A DNA stretch of 45,858 nucleotides from positions 1 through 45,858 of the forward strand of contig JAKATN010000009.1 of NCBI GenBank assembly GCA_021818715.1, in the 5' to 3' direction. The number at the start of each line of letters is the position of its first letter. The stretch's first letter is position 1. This stretch comes from Thermoplasmata archaeon (lineage in GTDB: Archaea > Thermoplasmatota > Thermoplasmata > Thermoplasmatales > Thermoplasmataceae). The notes below the pieces were generated by a model. It saw only the letters and a program-made list of their open reading frames with translations, was not told the origin of the DNA and did no database searches. Both the position numbers and the translations under genes were made by a program. This document shows, piece after piece, positions 24,366 to 32,560 of this stretch.

Positions 24366-25076
24366 ATGGCTCAAACAGTATTGAAATGGCATGGACATGC
24401 CTGTTTTGAGGTGGAAACGAAAAATAAGAGGATTATCGTGGATCCTTTTATCACTGGGAACCCCAAATCTGATTTAACAAAGGAAGAGGTAAAGGCTGAC
24501 ATTGTCCTCGTCACCCATGGACATACGGATCACCTGGGGGATGCAGTAGAGATTGCGTTGAAAAATGGGGCTACCCTTGTCACTATGGTGGAACTTGGGT
24601 GGGCATTACAGGCAAAGCATCCTGATCTTAAGGTGCATGCAATAAACTACAGCGGTACCGTGAATGTTGGAGGCATAGATATCACGTCGGTCCTTGCCTT
24701 CCACACGTCCAGCCTTGATGGGGGATATGCAGGAAATCCCATGGGAATGGTCTTCGGAGATTCACTCAAGATCTATCATGCCGGGGATACAGGCGTTTTC
24801 AAGGATATGGAACTGATAAGGGAACTGTATCACCCGCAGATTTCACTGCTGCCCATCGGCGGGTATTACACCATGCATGTAAAGGAAGCTACCTACGCTG
24901 CCTCAATGCTTCGCTCAAAGTACACCATACCAATGCACTATAACACCTTCGACGCTATCAGGAGCGATCCTGTACTGTTCAAGAATAATGTTGAGAAGGC
25001 TGGATATTCTTCGGTAATCATAGCAGAGGTAGGGAAGGAGATCAAGTTCGATGACAGCGGAAACAGACTGGATTGA
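24366..25076 (+). CDS. UPF0173 family metal-dependent hydrolase (metallo-beta-lactamase fold)
   Basis: A 236-residue protein with the metallo-beta-lactamase fold. Metal ligands are visible in THGHTDHLGD (HxHxDH, near residue 50), with further His/Asp in YHAGDTGVFKD (near 140) and a final MHYNTFDA (near 198). The start WHGHACFEVETKNKRIIVDP is typical for UPF0173. The physiological substrate is unknown. I prefer the ATG at 24366 over 24345 because the AT-rich box CTATTAAAT (24338-24346) is centred 24 nt upstream, the leaderless distance, and it overlaps the earlier ATG. The 3' end overlaps the methyltransferase gene by 26 nt. Confidence 0.88.
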   Translation: MAQTVLKWHGHACFEVETKNKRIIVDPFITGNPKSDLTKEEVKADIVLVTHGHTDHLGDAVEIALKNGATLVTMVELGWALQAKHPDLKVHAINYSGTVNVGGIDITSVLAFHTSSLDGGYAGNPMGMVFGDSLKIYHAGDTGVFKDMELIRELYHPQISLLPIGGYYTMHVKEATYAASMLRSKYTIPMHYNTFDAIRSDPVLFKNNVEKAGYSSVIIAEVGKEIKFDDSGNRLD

Positions 25077-25671
25077 TCTGGCCGGGAGGCTGGGCCTGGA
25101 TTACGAGCCTGAATCTGTTTCTGCTGAATTTATCCCGGTCCTCGCGCATGTGAGGTCGGTGATTGACAACGGCAATTACTGGCAGGTTTCCGAGGATGAA
25201 CTGTTCGATCTTTACTGCCTTTGCAGGATATCAGCTGCTAAGGTCGTGATCGAAACCGGGGTGGGACCTGGAACTTCAAGTTATTCAATATTGAGCGCCA
25301 TTTCCAGAAATAACGGCAGATTGCACAGCATTGATCTTGGGGAGAAGTACGGCGAGGATAGCGAAATGCCCGTCGGTTTCGTCGTTCCTGGTTCTTTCCG
25401 CAAATTCTGGAACCTGAACATTGGCAGCAGCAGGCATCTGCTCGGGAAAGTGCTTGAGACAACTGGAAAGCCGGATATTTTTTTCCACGATTCCGAGCAC
25501 ACTTATGAGAACGTGATGTTTGAACTTGAAACTGTTTTCCCTTCTCTGGGAAAAAATTCATTCATTGTGGTTGACAACTATGACTGGACTGAAGCACCAA
25601 AGGATTTCGCTGAAAAAAACCGACTCAAACTTGACAGGACACATGACGACATGTGCATAATCAGCCGATAG
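25051..25671 (+). CDS. Class I SAM-dependent methyltransferase-like protein
   Basis: A 206-residue protein with a Rossmann methyltransferase fold of the Methyltransf_24/cephalosporin-hydroxylase-like group. Motif I is VVIETGVGPGTSSYSIL near residues 64-80, LHSIDLG (near 92) binds the cofactor ribose, and DIFFHDSEHTYENVMFELE (near 145) is the typical acidic metal-binding segment, followed by SFIVVDNYDW. The substrate is unknown. Its start lies inside the UPF0173 gene, with GGAGATC 8 nt before the ATG, so the two are translationally coupled. It overlaps the convergent orc1 3' end by 11 nt. Confidence 0.78.
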   Translation: MTAETDWIDLAGRLGLDYEPESVSAEFIPVLAHVRSVIDNGNYWQVSEDELFDLYCLCRISAAKVVIETGVGPGTSSYSILSAISRNNGRLHSIDLGEKYGEDSEMPVGFVVPGSFRKFWNLNIGSSRHLLGKVLETTGKPDIFFHDSEHTYENVMFELETVFPSLGKNSFIVVDNYDWTEAPKDFAEKNRLKLDRTHDDMCIISR

Positions 25672-26965
25672 ATTCCGGATCCATCGTCGCGGAACTTATG
25701 TCATCCGCGCTTGGTCCCTTACGGTCCTTATCCGGCCAGTCCGAATCGAACCTTGTCTGCCGGCCTATCTTCTGGCCGTGGAAGCCTGAGAATTGGTCCT
25801 CCTCGAGAATGTACTTTTTCATTTCCTCATGCTTTTCGCCCACTTCCACATACCTTGTCCGGCCATGCCGCCCAAGGTTTGCAATCTTGGTCACTATCAG
25901 GCCCGAGTCGTCCAGATCAGAAAGTATGTCCCCAACGCGTCTTGAGGTGAGAGGGGAATAACCCAGCTCCCCGCATATTGCGCAATAATTGTCATAGACC
26001 TCTCCCGTAAAGGATGGCCTCCTGGAAATCTCCTGAGAAAGCACGGAGGAAAGGAGGACAAATTTTGAGTGAACCGGCAGCCCCTTGATAGTCTCCCTGA
26101 GAACATTGATCTCAAGCATGTCCTTGGCCCTCGCCACCTCCTTTTCGGTAATCTTCTCCATTCCTTCACGAATGGCGATCTCGATGGACATCCTCATTAG
26201 GTCAAGGGCCTTCCGGGCATCCCCATGTTCCTGAGCGGCGATAGCAGCGCACAGGGAGATTGCCGAATCCTCTATTGCATCGTTCTTGACAACTCCGTTA
26301 ACCCTGTATTTTATTATGTCTCTGAGTTCAACGGCATTGTAGGGGGGAAACATTATGGTTTCCTGGCTCAGCCGACTCTGGACCCTGGCATCCAGGCCCT
26401 CCACGAAACCGATGTAGTTGGTTATGCCAATCAGCGAGGAGTTCTTTCTCTTCAGGTCATCAGCCAGCTTCAACAGCACATAGATGGGATCGCTGCCATT
26501 CTTCTGAACAAGCTTGTCGATTTCGTCAAGCACTATCAGCAGGTAAATCTCCCTGCTTTCCATTCTTCTGATCAGTTCAGTATATATTCTGTCGAGAGTC
26601 CATCCGGAAAGCGGGATACTCTGGTCCTCATCTGTTGAAAGGGAATTTACCAGTGTCACCATTATTGAATATATTGAATCGTAAACCTGGCAGTTGAGGA
26701 TCTTAACTGAGATTTTGCCTGGAAGAGCTTCCGACAACATTGATGTGACATGGGCAACGGTGGATGTCTTTCCAGAACCTGTGCGGCCATAAATCAGCAG
26801 GTTTGACGGATTTATGTTCCTCATTATGCTCTCCAGCCTGTAAACAAGTTTCTGTATCTGTTCCTCCCTGTGCGGCAGGGTATCAGGTATGTAAGAACCC
26901 CCAAGGACTTTCAGGTCCCCGGAAAGAATTGAATTTTCAAGTGGTCTATCGAGGAAGGGATTCAT
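25661..26965 (-). CDS. orc1/cdc6: Replication initiator Orc1/Cdc6
   Basis: A 434-residue archaeal origin-recognition and helicase-loading protein. The AAA+ domain has Walker A GRTGSGKTS at residues 60-68, Walker B LIVLDEIDKL at 143-152, sensor 1 in IGITNYIGF and sensor 2 in HGDARKALDLMR. The C-terminal winged helix lies about 305-390 (SFTGEVYDNYCAICGELG, SRRVGDILSDLDDSG). About 40 polar residues at the C-terminus are an unusual extension (DSDWPDKDRKGPSADD). Origins often lie close to this gene, but no repeated origin boxes are visible here. A perfect palindrome covers the promoter and start. Confidence 0.94.
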   Translation of the reverse strand: MNPFLDRPLENSILSGDLKVLGGSYIPDTLPHREEQIQKLVYRLESIMRNINPSNLLIYGRTGSGKTSTVAHVTSMLSEALPGKISVKILNCQVYDSIYSIMVTLVNSLSTDEDQSIPLSGWTLDRIYTELIRRMESREIYLLIVLDEIDKLVQKNGSDPIYVLLKLADDLKRKNSSLIGITNYIGFVEGLDARVQSRLSQETIMFPPYNAVELRDIIKYRVNGVVKNDAIEDSAISLCAAIAAQEHGDARKALDLMRMSIEIAIREGMEKITEKEVARAKDMLEINVLRETIKGLPVHSKFVLLSSVLSQEISRRPSFTGEVYDNYCAICGELGYSPLTSRRVGDILSDLDDSGLIVTKIANLGRHGRTRYVEVGEKHEEMKKYILEEDQFSGFHGQKIGRQTRFDSDWPDKDRKGPSADDISSATMDPESIG

Positions 26966-26976
26966 GTGACGTCACA
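26965..26976. promoter_or_regulatory. 12-bp perfect palindrome at the orc1/cdc6 start
   Basis: TGTGACGTCACA is its own reverse complement and ends on the first base of the orc1 start codon. It lies between the TATA-like box (26988-26995) and the expected leaderless transcription start, so a bound factor would block initiation. The function is inferred from position. Confidence 0.4.
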
Positions 26977-26987
26977 GTCCGTGCAAG

Positions 26988-26995
26988 GTATTAAG
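26988..26995 (-). promoter_or_regulatory. TATA-like box of orc1/cdc6
   Basis: Minus-strand CTTAATAC is centred 26 nt before the ATG, which predicts a leaderless mRNA. Confidence 0.4.
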
Positions 26996-27039
26996 TTAAT
27001 TGAGATCAATAGTTTGATCCGGTGGGTCTTTATTAAAGC

Positions 27040-28320
27040 TTATTTAAACGGCCTCATGTCAGCGTGCTCAAATTTTTTTATAATACCCACAAGATACATG
27101 GATCCCGCGACCAGCACCGGCTTCCCCATGTTCCTGGCAGCCAGATAGGCTTCTACCGGATCACGGATTACCTTGGTTTTCCTGAACATACCCTGGGTAA
27201 TCATCTGCATGTATTCAGGATCTGATGCGCGCTCCGGTTCATCTGGCGTGGTAAATATAACGTCCTCCGATAAAGTGCTGAGCTTGGACATTACTCCCAT
27301 TATATCCTTGTCCTTCAGCATTCCCGTCACCAGAACCGGTTTTTCGGCAGAGATAGTCTTCCAGTTCCTCACAAGGGCACCGGCTGCATGCGGATTGTGT
27401 GCGCAGTCCAGGACAACCGGTGGATTCCTGGAGACCAGTTCCAGCCTGGCGGGCCATCTAGATATTTTTATGCCATTCTCAATTTCCCTGGCATATATGC
27501 CCTCAGGGGAAACGGCTTCAATCGATGCGATCGCAGAAATGATGTTGTTGACCTGGAAATCTCCGATCATTTCTGACTCTATCTGGTATTCCCCGGCGGG
27601 AGAATTCAGGGTGAATCTTGTACCGTCTATCCCAAGCTCCAGATCCTTCACTTTATAGTCACTGCCCGGGGTTATGAGTCTTGAATTATTCCTTGCAGCA
27701 ATTTTCCTGACAATCGCCACCACTTCGGGTTTCCTGTCCGAGAGTACAACCGGCACGTTAGGCTTGATTATTCCTGCCTTTTCGTACGCTATGTCGGAGA
27801 GGCTTGTACCGAGCTTGTCTGTGTGATCATAACCTATGCCTGTTATCGTGGATACTGCCGGAATGACAATATTGGTTGAATCCAGTCTCCCCCCGAGCCC
27901 CACTTCTACCGAAGCGTATCTGCAGTTGTTTTCCGCAAAATAGAGGAAAGCCATCAGTGTCGTGGTCTCAAAGAAGGTGGGATTCCTCCTGGTTGTTTCG
28001 AGCTCTTCTATCAGAGGCTGGTACTTATGGATGAAACCCTCAATGTAACTGGTGGGGATGAATTCCCTCTCCACCATGATTCGTTCGTTGAAATCAACAA
28101 GGTGAGGGGATGTGTAAAGGCCAACTCTATCCCTCTGGGAAAGTATATTGAAGATGAAGCAGGCAACCGATCCCTTTCCGTTTGTGCCTGCAACATGGAA
28201 TGATTTGAACTTTTCCTGCGGGTTGCCCATCCCGTCGGCAAGCTCCTTCATAACATCGAGATCCAGTTTTATCCCCTCGCGTTTCAGCGCGTAGAGAAAT
28301 TCCAGATCCTCCTCTGACAT
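27040..28320 (-). CDS. folC: Folylpolyglutamate synthase / dihydrofolate synthase-like Mur ligase
   Basis: A 426-residue Mur-ligase-family enzyme that adds glutamate to (dihydro)folate-type pterins using ATP. The P-loop is VAGTNGKGSVACFIF near residues 44-58, with TSPHLVDFNERI near 72. EVGLGGRLDSTN near 138 and ISRWPARLELVSRNPPVVLD with CAHNPHAAGALV are typical FolC signatures. Which pterin it acts on in this archaeon is uncertain. I chose the ATG at 28320 because a TATA-like TATTTGATAA (28339-28348) lies 24 nt before it; an in-frame TTG at 28335 overlaps this spacing. It precedes orc1 on the same strand, but orc1 has its own promoter. Confidence 0.88.
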   Translation of the reverse strand: MSEEDLEFLYALKREGIKLDLDVMKELADGMGNPQEKFKSFHVAGTNGKGSVACFIFNILSQRDRVGLYTSPHLVDFNERIMVEREFIPTSYIEGFIHKYQPLIEELETTRRNPTFFETTTLMAFLYFAENNCRYASVEVGLGGRLDSTNIVIPAVSTITGIGYDHTDKLGTSLSDIAYEKAGIIKPNVPVVLSDRKPEVVAIVRKIAARNNSRLITPGSDYKVKDLELGIDGTRFTLNSPAGEYQIESEMIGDFQVNNIISAIASIEAVSPEGIYAREIENGIKISRWPARLELVSRNPPVVLDCAHNPHAAGALVRNWKTISAEKPVLVTGMLKDKDIMGVMSKLSTLSEDVIFTTPDEPERASDPEYMQMITQGMFRKTKVIRDPVEAYLAARNMGKPVLVAGSMYLVGIIKKFEHADMRPFK

Positions 28321-28434
28321 TCGTGTGAATGTCAAGCATTATCAAATACTTGCCTCGACTGCATCTGCAGGCAGGTTAACTGTGTCTTCAGCTATGGACT
28401 AAAGTAAATATTGCCGAAGTATTTCCCATCTTGA

Positions 28435-29256
28435 ATGAAAGGCTATTTCAGAATAACAAGACCGGTAAACGGAGCCATGGGTCTTCTTGCCACTTTTCTT
28501 TCGGCCTTCATAGGAAACGCCGCTTTTTATAAATCTTACCTGGTTCAGGTAATCCTTGCGGCCGTTGTCGTATTTTTGGTCACGTCCGGCGGGAACGTGC
28601 TCAACGATATCCTTGACGCAGACACGGACAGGATTAACCACCCGGGGAGACCTATAGCATCGGGTAGCATTTCCCCCAGGAACGCCTCATATTACTTCTT
28701 CATGTTGTTTGCCCTGCCTGTCGTGGTTGCCGGCCTCTTCCTCCCTTTTGTATCGCTCCTGATAGTTCTCGTTGCAGAGGCGCTCCTGGTGACCTACGAA
28801 CTGAAAACGAAGGGATCAGGACTGGCAGGCAATGCCTCGATAAGCATTCTCGTCGGCCTAATCTTCATCTTCGGCGGAACAGTGGTAAATTCGGTTCTGA
28901 GGATGATTCTTCTTTTCCTTATGGCATCACTGGCTACGGTCTCCAGGGAGCTTATCAAGGATATTGAAGACATAAAGGGCGATATTGACAGGACGACATT
29001 CCCAATGCGCTACGGTATTGATGCTGCATACTATCTTTCATTTGCCTGCATAATAGTTGCCATTTCAATCTCATATCTGCCTTATTACCTCGGGATTTTC
29101 AGTTATGCATACCTCATTCCAGTGGCTGTCGCGGACGCTGTGTTCATCTTCTCTGCCGCCGTGGCGAGGTCAAAACCCAATGTCGGGCAGAGATTCTCCA
29201 AGATCGCGATGATAATTGGACTCGTCGCTTTTGCTTCGGGGGCGTTTATTCCATGA
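28435..29256 (+). CDS. UbiA-family prenyltransferase, probably digeranylgeranylglyceryl phosphate synthase
   Basis: A 273-residue integral membrane prenyltransferase with about eight to nine helices. Both Asp-rich prenyl-diphosphate motifs are present: NDILDADTDRINHPGRP near 57-73 and KDIEDIKGDIDRTTFP near 178-193. Because the next gene makes GGGP, the substrate of the second ether-bond step, this is most likely DGGGP synthase of archaeal lipid synthesis. The stop overlaps the next start in an ATGA arrangement. An AT-rich element (AAGTAAATATT, about 28400-28410) lies about 28 nt before the ATG. Confidence 0.9.
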   Translation: MKGYFRITRPVNGAMGLLATFLSAFIGNAAFYKSYLVQVILAAVVVFLVTSGGNVLNDILDADTDRINHPGRPIASGSISPRNASYYFFMLFALPVVVAGLFLPFVSLLIVLVAEALLVTYELKTKGSGLAGNASISILVGLIFIFGGTVVNSVLRMILLFLMASLATVSRELIKDIEDIKGDIDRTTFPMRYGIDAAYYLSFACIIVAISISYLPYYLGIFSYAYLIPVAVADAVFIFSAAVARSKPNVGQRFSKIAMIIGLVAFASGAFIP

Positions 29257-29993
29257 TATTTAATGAGATAGAGGAAAAACTCAAAAAATCAAAGATTCAC
29301 ATGACCCTGATTGACCCTGCTTCGCAGAGCCCTGCCAAGACAGCCGAGATAGCTCTTGCGGCAGATCAGTCTGGCACGGATTTTCTGATGGTGGGCGGCT
29401 CTACCGATATTGATAAGAAAATCCTTGATGAATCCATAGAGTCTATCAGGAAAGTCACGGATCGCAAGATCATCATTTTCCCGGGATCAGCTTCAATGGT
29501 CTCGGAAAAGGCAGATGCCCTATACTTCATGTCCCTCCTCAATTCCGGGAGCCTGGAGTTTGTTGTTGGCCACCAGTTCAAGGCTGCACCGTACATAAAA
29601 AGCATTGGGCTTGAAACCATTTCAATGGGCTATGTCATCGTGGAACCGGGAATGACGGCGGGTCGGGCAGGGAGGGCAGACCTGGTCCGCAGGAACGACC
29701 TCAAGAGCGCGGCTTCCTATGCCATGATGGCAGAACTCTTTGGAATGAAGCTTGTGTATCTGGAAGCGGGAAGCGGTGCACCTGAACATGTCCCCTCGGA
29801 TATGATCACCTTTGTTAAGCGTAAAATCGGGATTCCCCTGATCGTGGGAGGAGGAATCAGAAGCGTGGAATCTGCAAGGGAGGTTGCCCAGGCTGGCGCA
29901 GACATCGTGGTCACCGGGACCGTAGCAGAGAAGTCGGAGAGAGTCAGGGAGGTTCTGGAGCCAATTATTGCAGCGGTCAGGCAGGCAAAATAG
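29253..29993 (+). CDS. Geranylgeranylglyceryl phosphate synthase
   Basis: A 246-residue TIM-barrel enzyme joining sn-glycerol 1-phosphate to geranylgeranyl diphosphate, the first committed step of archaeal membrane lipids. Family features are HMTLIDPASQSP at residues 16-27, MVGGSTDI near 46, FPGSASMVSEKADALYFMSLLNS (in two blocks, near 76), YLEAGSGAPEHVP near 169 and VGGGIRSVESA with VVTGTVAEKS at the C-terminal phosphate site. It is translationally coupled to the UbiA-type gene, so the two consecutive ether-forming steps are made together. Confidence 0.94.
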   Translation: MIFNEIEEKLKKSKIHMTLIDPASQSPAKTAEIALAADQSGTDFLMVGGSTDIDKKILDESIESIRKVTDRKIIIFPGSASMVSEKADALYFMSLLNSGSLEFVVGHQFKAAPYIKSIGLETISMGYVIVEPGMTAGRAGRADLVRRNDLKSAASYAMMAELFGMKLVYLEAGSGAPEHVPSDMITFVKRKIGIPLIVGGGIRSVESAREVAQAGADIVVTGTVAEKSERVREVLEPIIAAVRQAK

Positions 29994-30026
29994 ACAAGAT
30001 TTAATCCGCGCCGCAATACCCCACTG

Positions 30027-30260
30027 ATGACCGTAATCCGGGTGGAAGTAACTTACAGGAAGGGAGTAGAAGACCCAGAAGCCATCACCATAACGAGGAA
30101 CATGAAGATTCTTGGATATTCCTCGATCAGGAACATAAGCATCAGCAAGACCTACGAGATCACCATCGAAGGATCGGGGGATGCAGAAAAGGTGGTCAGG
30201 GAAATTTCAGAGAAAATCCTCTCGAATCCCGTAATACAGTCCTACAAGATTCTGAGTTGA
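30027..30260 (+). CDS. purS: Phosphoribosylformylglycinamidine synthase subunit PurS
   Basis: A 77-residue protein with the small beta-alpha-beta PurS fold that bridges PurL and PurQ. RVEVTYRKGVEDPEA at the start and the closing pattern KILSNPVIQSYKIL are characteristic. A TATA-like GATTTAATCC (29998-30007) is centred 25 nt before the ATG, suggesting a leaderless mRNA. It is followed by purL with a TTGA overlap. The third subunit, purQ, is about 12 kb away on the other strand. Confidence 0.9.
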   Translation: MTVIRVEVTYRKGVEDPEAITITRNMKILGYSSIRNISISKTYEITIEGSGDAEKVVREISEKILSNPVIQSYKILS

Positions 30261-32560
30261 GAGCGTTGGTAAAGGGCACCTCAAGCAAGATCATCGGGAT
30301 GCTGGGAAAAGACGGCAGTTCCCTTGATAAATTAAGCAAACGGCTCGGCCTCTCCCTCAGCATTGAGGAAATGAAGCTCCTACAGGAGTATTTTGCAGGA
30401 GAGAAAAGGGACCCGACCGACGTTGAACTGAATGCAATGGCGCAGGCCTGGAGCGAGCACTGCTGCTACAAATCCTCCAAGTTCTACCTGAAGAAATACT
30501 TCAGGGATCTCAAGAGGGATTACGTTTACCTGGCAATGGAGGACGATGCAGCCGTTGTGAGACTTGACGATCAATTTTCCTACGTTCTCAAGATGGAGAG
30601 CCATAACCATCCAAGTGCCATAGAGCCCTATGGCGGGGCCGCGACAGGTGTGGGGGGCATCATTAGGGACATACTCTGCATGGGGGCCCAGCCTGTAGCC
30701 CTTGTTGATTCGCTGTTCTTTGGCGACCCGGCGTTTGCAGGCGACCGGACATCTATGTCAACAAGGTCTCTCTTCTCCGGTATTGTAGCCGGCATCAGGG
30801 ACTATGGAAACAGGGTAGGCATACCCACCGTTTCCGGTTCTATATATTTTCATCCTTCATACAACCACAATCCCCTCGTTAATGCCGGCTGCCTGGGCAT
30901 CATCCGTACCTCTAATGTGATAAGGAGCAAGATATCCAAAACAGGATATCTCCTTATCATCGCGGGAGGCAGAACAGGCCGGGATGGCATCCATGGGGTC
31001 AACTTTGCCTCCCGCTCCATTGCGCACGGCAGAGACGACAGCCGTTCGGTGCAGCTGGGCAATCCCATAGTTGAGGAGCCACTGATCCATGCCATCCTTG
31101 AGGCATCCGACCGCGGGCTGATAGAGGGCATGAAGGACCTCGGGGGAGGAGGAATGTCAAGTGCAATCGGCGAACTCGTGCATGCCGGAGGGGTTGGCGC
31201 AAAGATATACCTGGAAAAAGTTTTGCTAAAGGAGGAGGGGATGCTCCCCTGGGAGATATGGGTAAGCGAAAGCCAGGAGAGAATGCTCCTAGCCGTGCAC
31301 CCTGGCAGGCTGGAGGATATCAGCGGAATATTCAGGCTGTGGGATACTGAATTTTCCGTTGTGGGGGAGACCGTCGAGGGTGACAGGCTGGTCATCACCT
31401 ACAACGGTGAAAAGGTGCTCGACCTGGACCTCGAATTCATGACTTCCGGTCTCGAGTATCAGAGGGAGGCCGATGAGACAAGATCACCCAGGAAAACGTT
31501 GTTGCCGAAGGAACCTGCAGATTTTGGACCCCTCCTGATCGAGATGCTCTCCGACCCGAACATAGGTTCAAGGGAGCCTGTGGTGAGGCAGTATGATCAC
31601 ACCGTCAGAGGATCAACCCTGAAGGGGCCGCTTTCAGGGAACCCAAACATCGAGGGGCCGAGTGACAGCAGCCTCATTCTTGCCCAGGTGCCCTCGGGAA
31701 TAGGCCTGGCATTGACGTCGGGCAGCAGGCCGCTCCTGGTCTCTGCCGATCCCGCGAACGGATCAAAGTACTGCGTGACGGAGGCCGCAATGAACATACT
31801 GAGCAGCGGTGCAGTCCCGCATTCAGTGGTGGATTGCCTGAATTTCGGGTCACCCACCGACAGGCATGTGATGAATGAACTAATAGAATCCATCAGGGGA
31901 ATTTCAGAAGTCTGCAGGGATCTGTCCCTGCCTGTGGTATCCGGCAACGTGAGCCTCTACAATTCTTACAGGGAAAGCCACATCATCCCGACACCGGTCA
32001 TAATGATGGTCGGGTTGCTCGACAGGCCTGAAAAGGCCGTAAAGCAGTACCTTTCAAGGGAAGGCGATGCCATTTTTGTTGCGGGAAACCTTGTTTCAAG
32101 CCTCAATGGCAGTCTTTACGAACATTCACGTGGAATTGATCCGGGGAACATAGATCCTCCAGATATGGATGAGATGAGGGCATTTGTGTCCCGCATCCCG
32201 GGGCTGGTGCAGAAGGGCGTCATTGATGCGATGCATGACGTCTCTGACGGCGGTCTGGCAACAGCCCTTGCGGAAATGTGCCTGGGATCGGGAATTGGAA
32301 TGAAGGTGGATATCGGCAGCACCGGTTACGGAACGCCCTCACAGAAGATGTTTTCAGAGCTTGGAAACAGGATGATCATTGTAGCTGATCCCTCGAACGA
32401 GGAGATAATTCGGAAAGGACTGGGGGAACTGAGACTCACCAGGATAGGGACTTCCGGCGGCAGAGAACTGGAAATTCTTCACAATGGGGTTGGGCTTGCA
32501 AAGATCAGCGTGGATTCAGTAAGAAAGGCACACGGCGGAGCACTGCAAGCCCTTCTTTAA
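30257..32560 (+). CDS. purL: Phosphoribosylformylglycinamidine synthase subunit PurL
   Basis: A 767-residue ATP-dependent synthase subunit that converts FGAR and PurQ-derived ammonia to FGAM in purine synthesis. The N-terminal AQAWSEHCCYKSSKF (near residue 60), MESHNHPSAIEPYGGAATG (near 115) and GGAGMSSA-like GLG segments, plus a second AIRS-like half (about 440-760) with VSGNVSLYN and DVSDGGLATALAEM, match small-type PurL. The start is TTG (30257) within the purS stop, so translation is coupled. The 3' end overlaps the convergent helicase gene by 4 nt. Confidence 0.95.
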   Translation: MRALVKGTSSKIIGMLGKDGSSLDKLSKRLGLSLSIEEMKLLQEYFAGEKRDPTDVELNAMAQAWSEHCCYKSSKFYLKKYFRDLKRDYVYLAMEDDAAVVRLDDQFSYVLKMESHNHPSAIEPYGGAATGVGGIIRDILCMGAQPVALVDSLFFGDPAFAGDRTSMSTRSLFSGIVAGIRDYGNRVGIPTVSGSIYFHPSYNHNPLVNAGCLGIIRTSNVIRSKISKTGYLLIIAGGRTGRDGIHGVNFASRSIAHGRDDSRSVQLGNPIVEEPLIHAILEASDRGLIEGMKDLGGGGMSSAIGELVHAGGVGAKIYLEKVLLKEEGMLPWEIWVSESQERMLLAVHPGRLEDISGIFRLWDTEFSVVGETVEGDRLVITYNGEKVLDLDLEFMTSGLEYQREADETRSPRKTLLPKEPADFGPLLIEMLSDPNIGSREPVVRQYDHTVRGSTLKGPLSGNPNIEGPSDSSLILAQVPSGIGLALTSGSRPLLVSADPANGSKYCVTEAAMNILSSGAVPHSVVDCLNFGSPTDRHVMNELIESIRGISEVCRDLSLPVVSGNVSLYNSYRESHIIPTPVIMMVGLLDRPEKAVKQYLSREGDAIFVAGNLVSSLNGSLYEHSRGIDPGNIDPPDMDEMRAFVSRIPGLVQKGVIDAMHDVSDGGLATALAEMCLGSGIGMKVDIGSTGYGTPSQKMFSELGNRMIIVADPSNEEIIRKGLGELRLTRIGTSGGRELEILHNGVGLAKISVDSVRKAHGGALQALL

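Noticed and set aside
26966-27039. Replication origin beside orc1/cdc6
   Set aside because: The 74-nt gap has only one palindrome and no repeated origin-recognition boxes or long AT-rich unwinding element. An origin may lie elsewhere.
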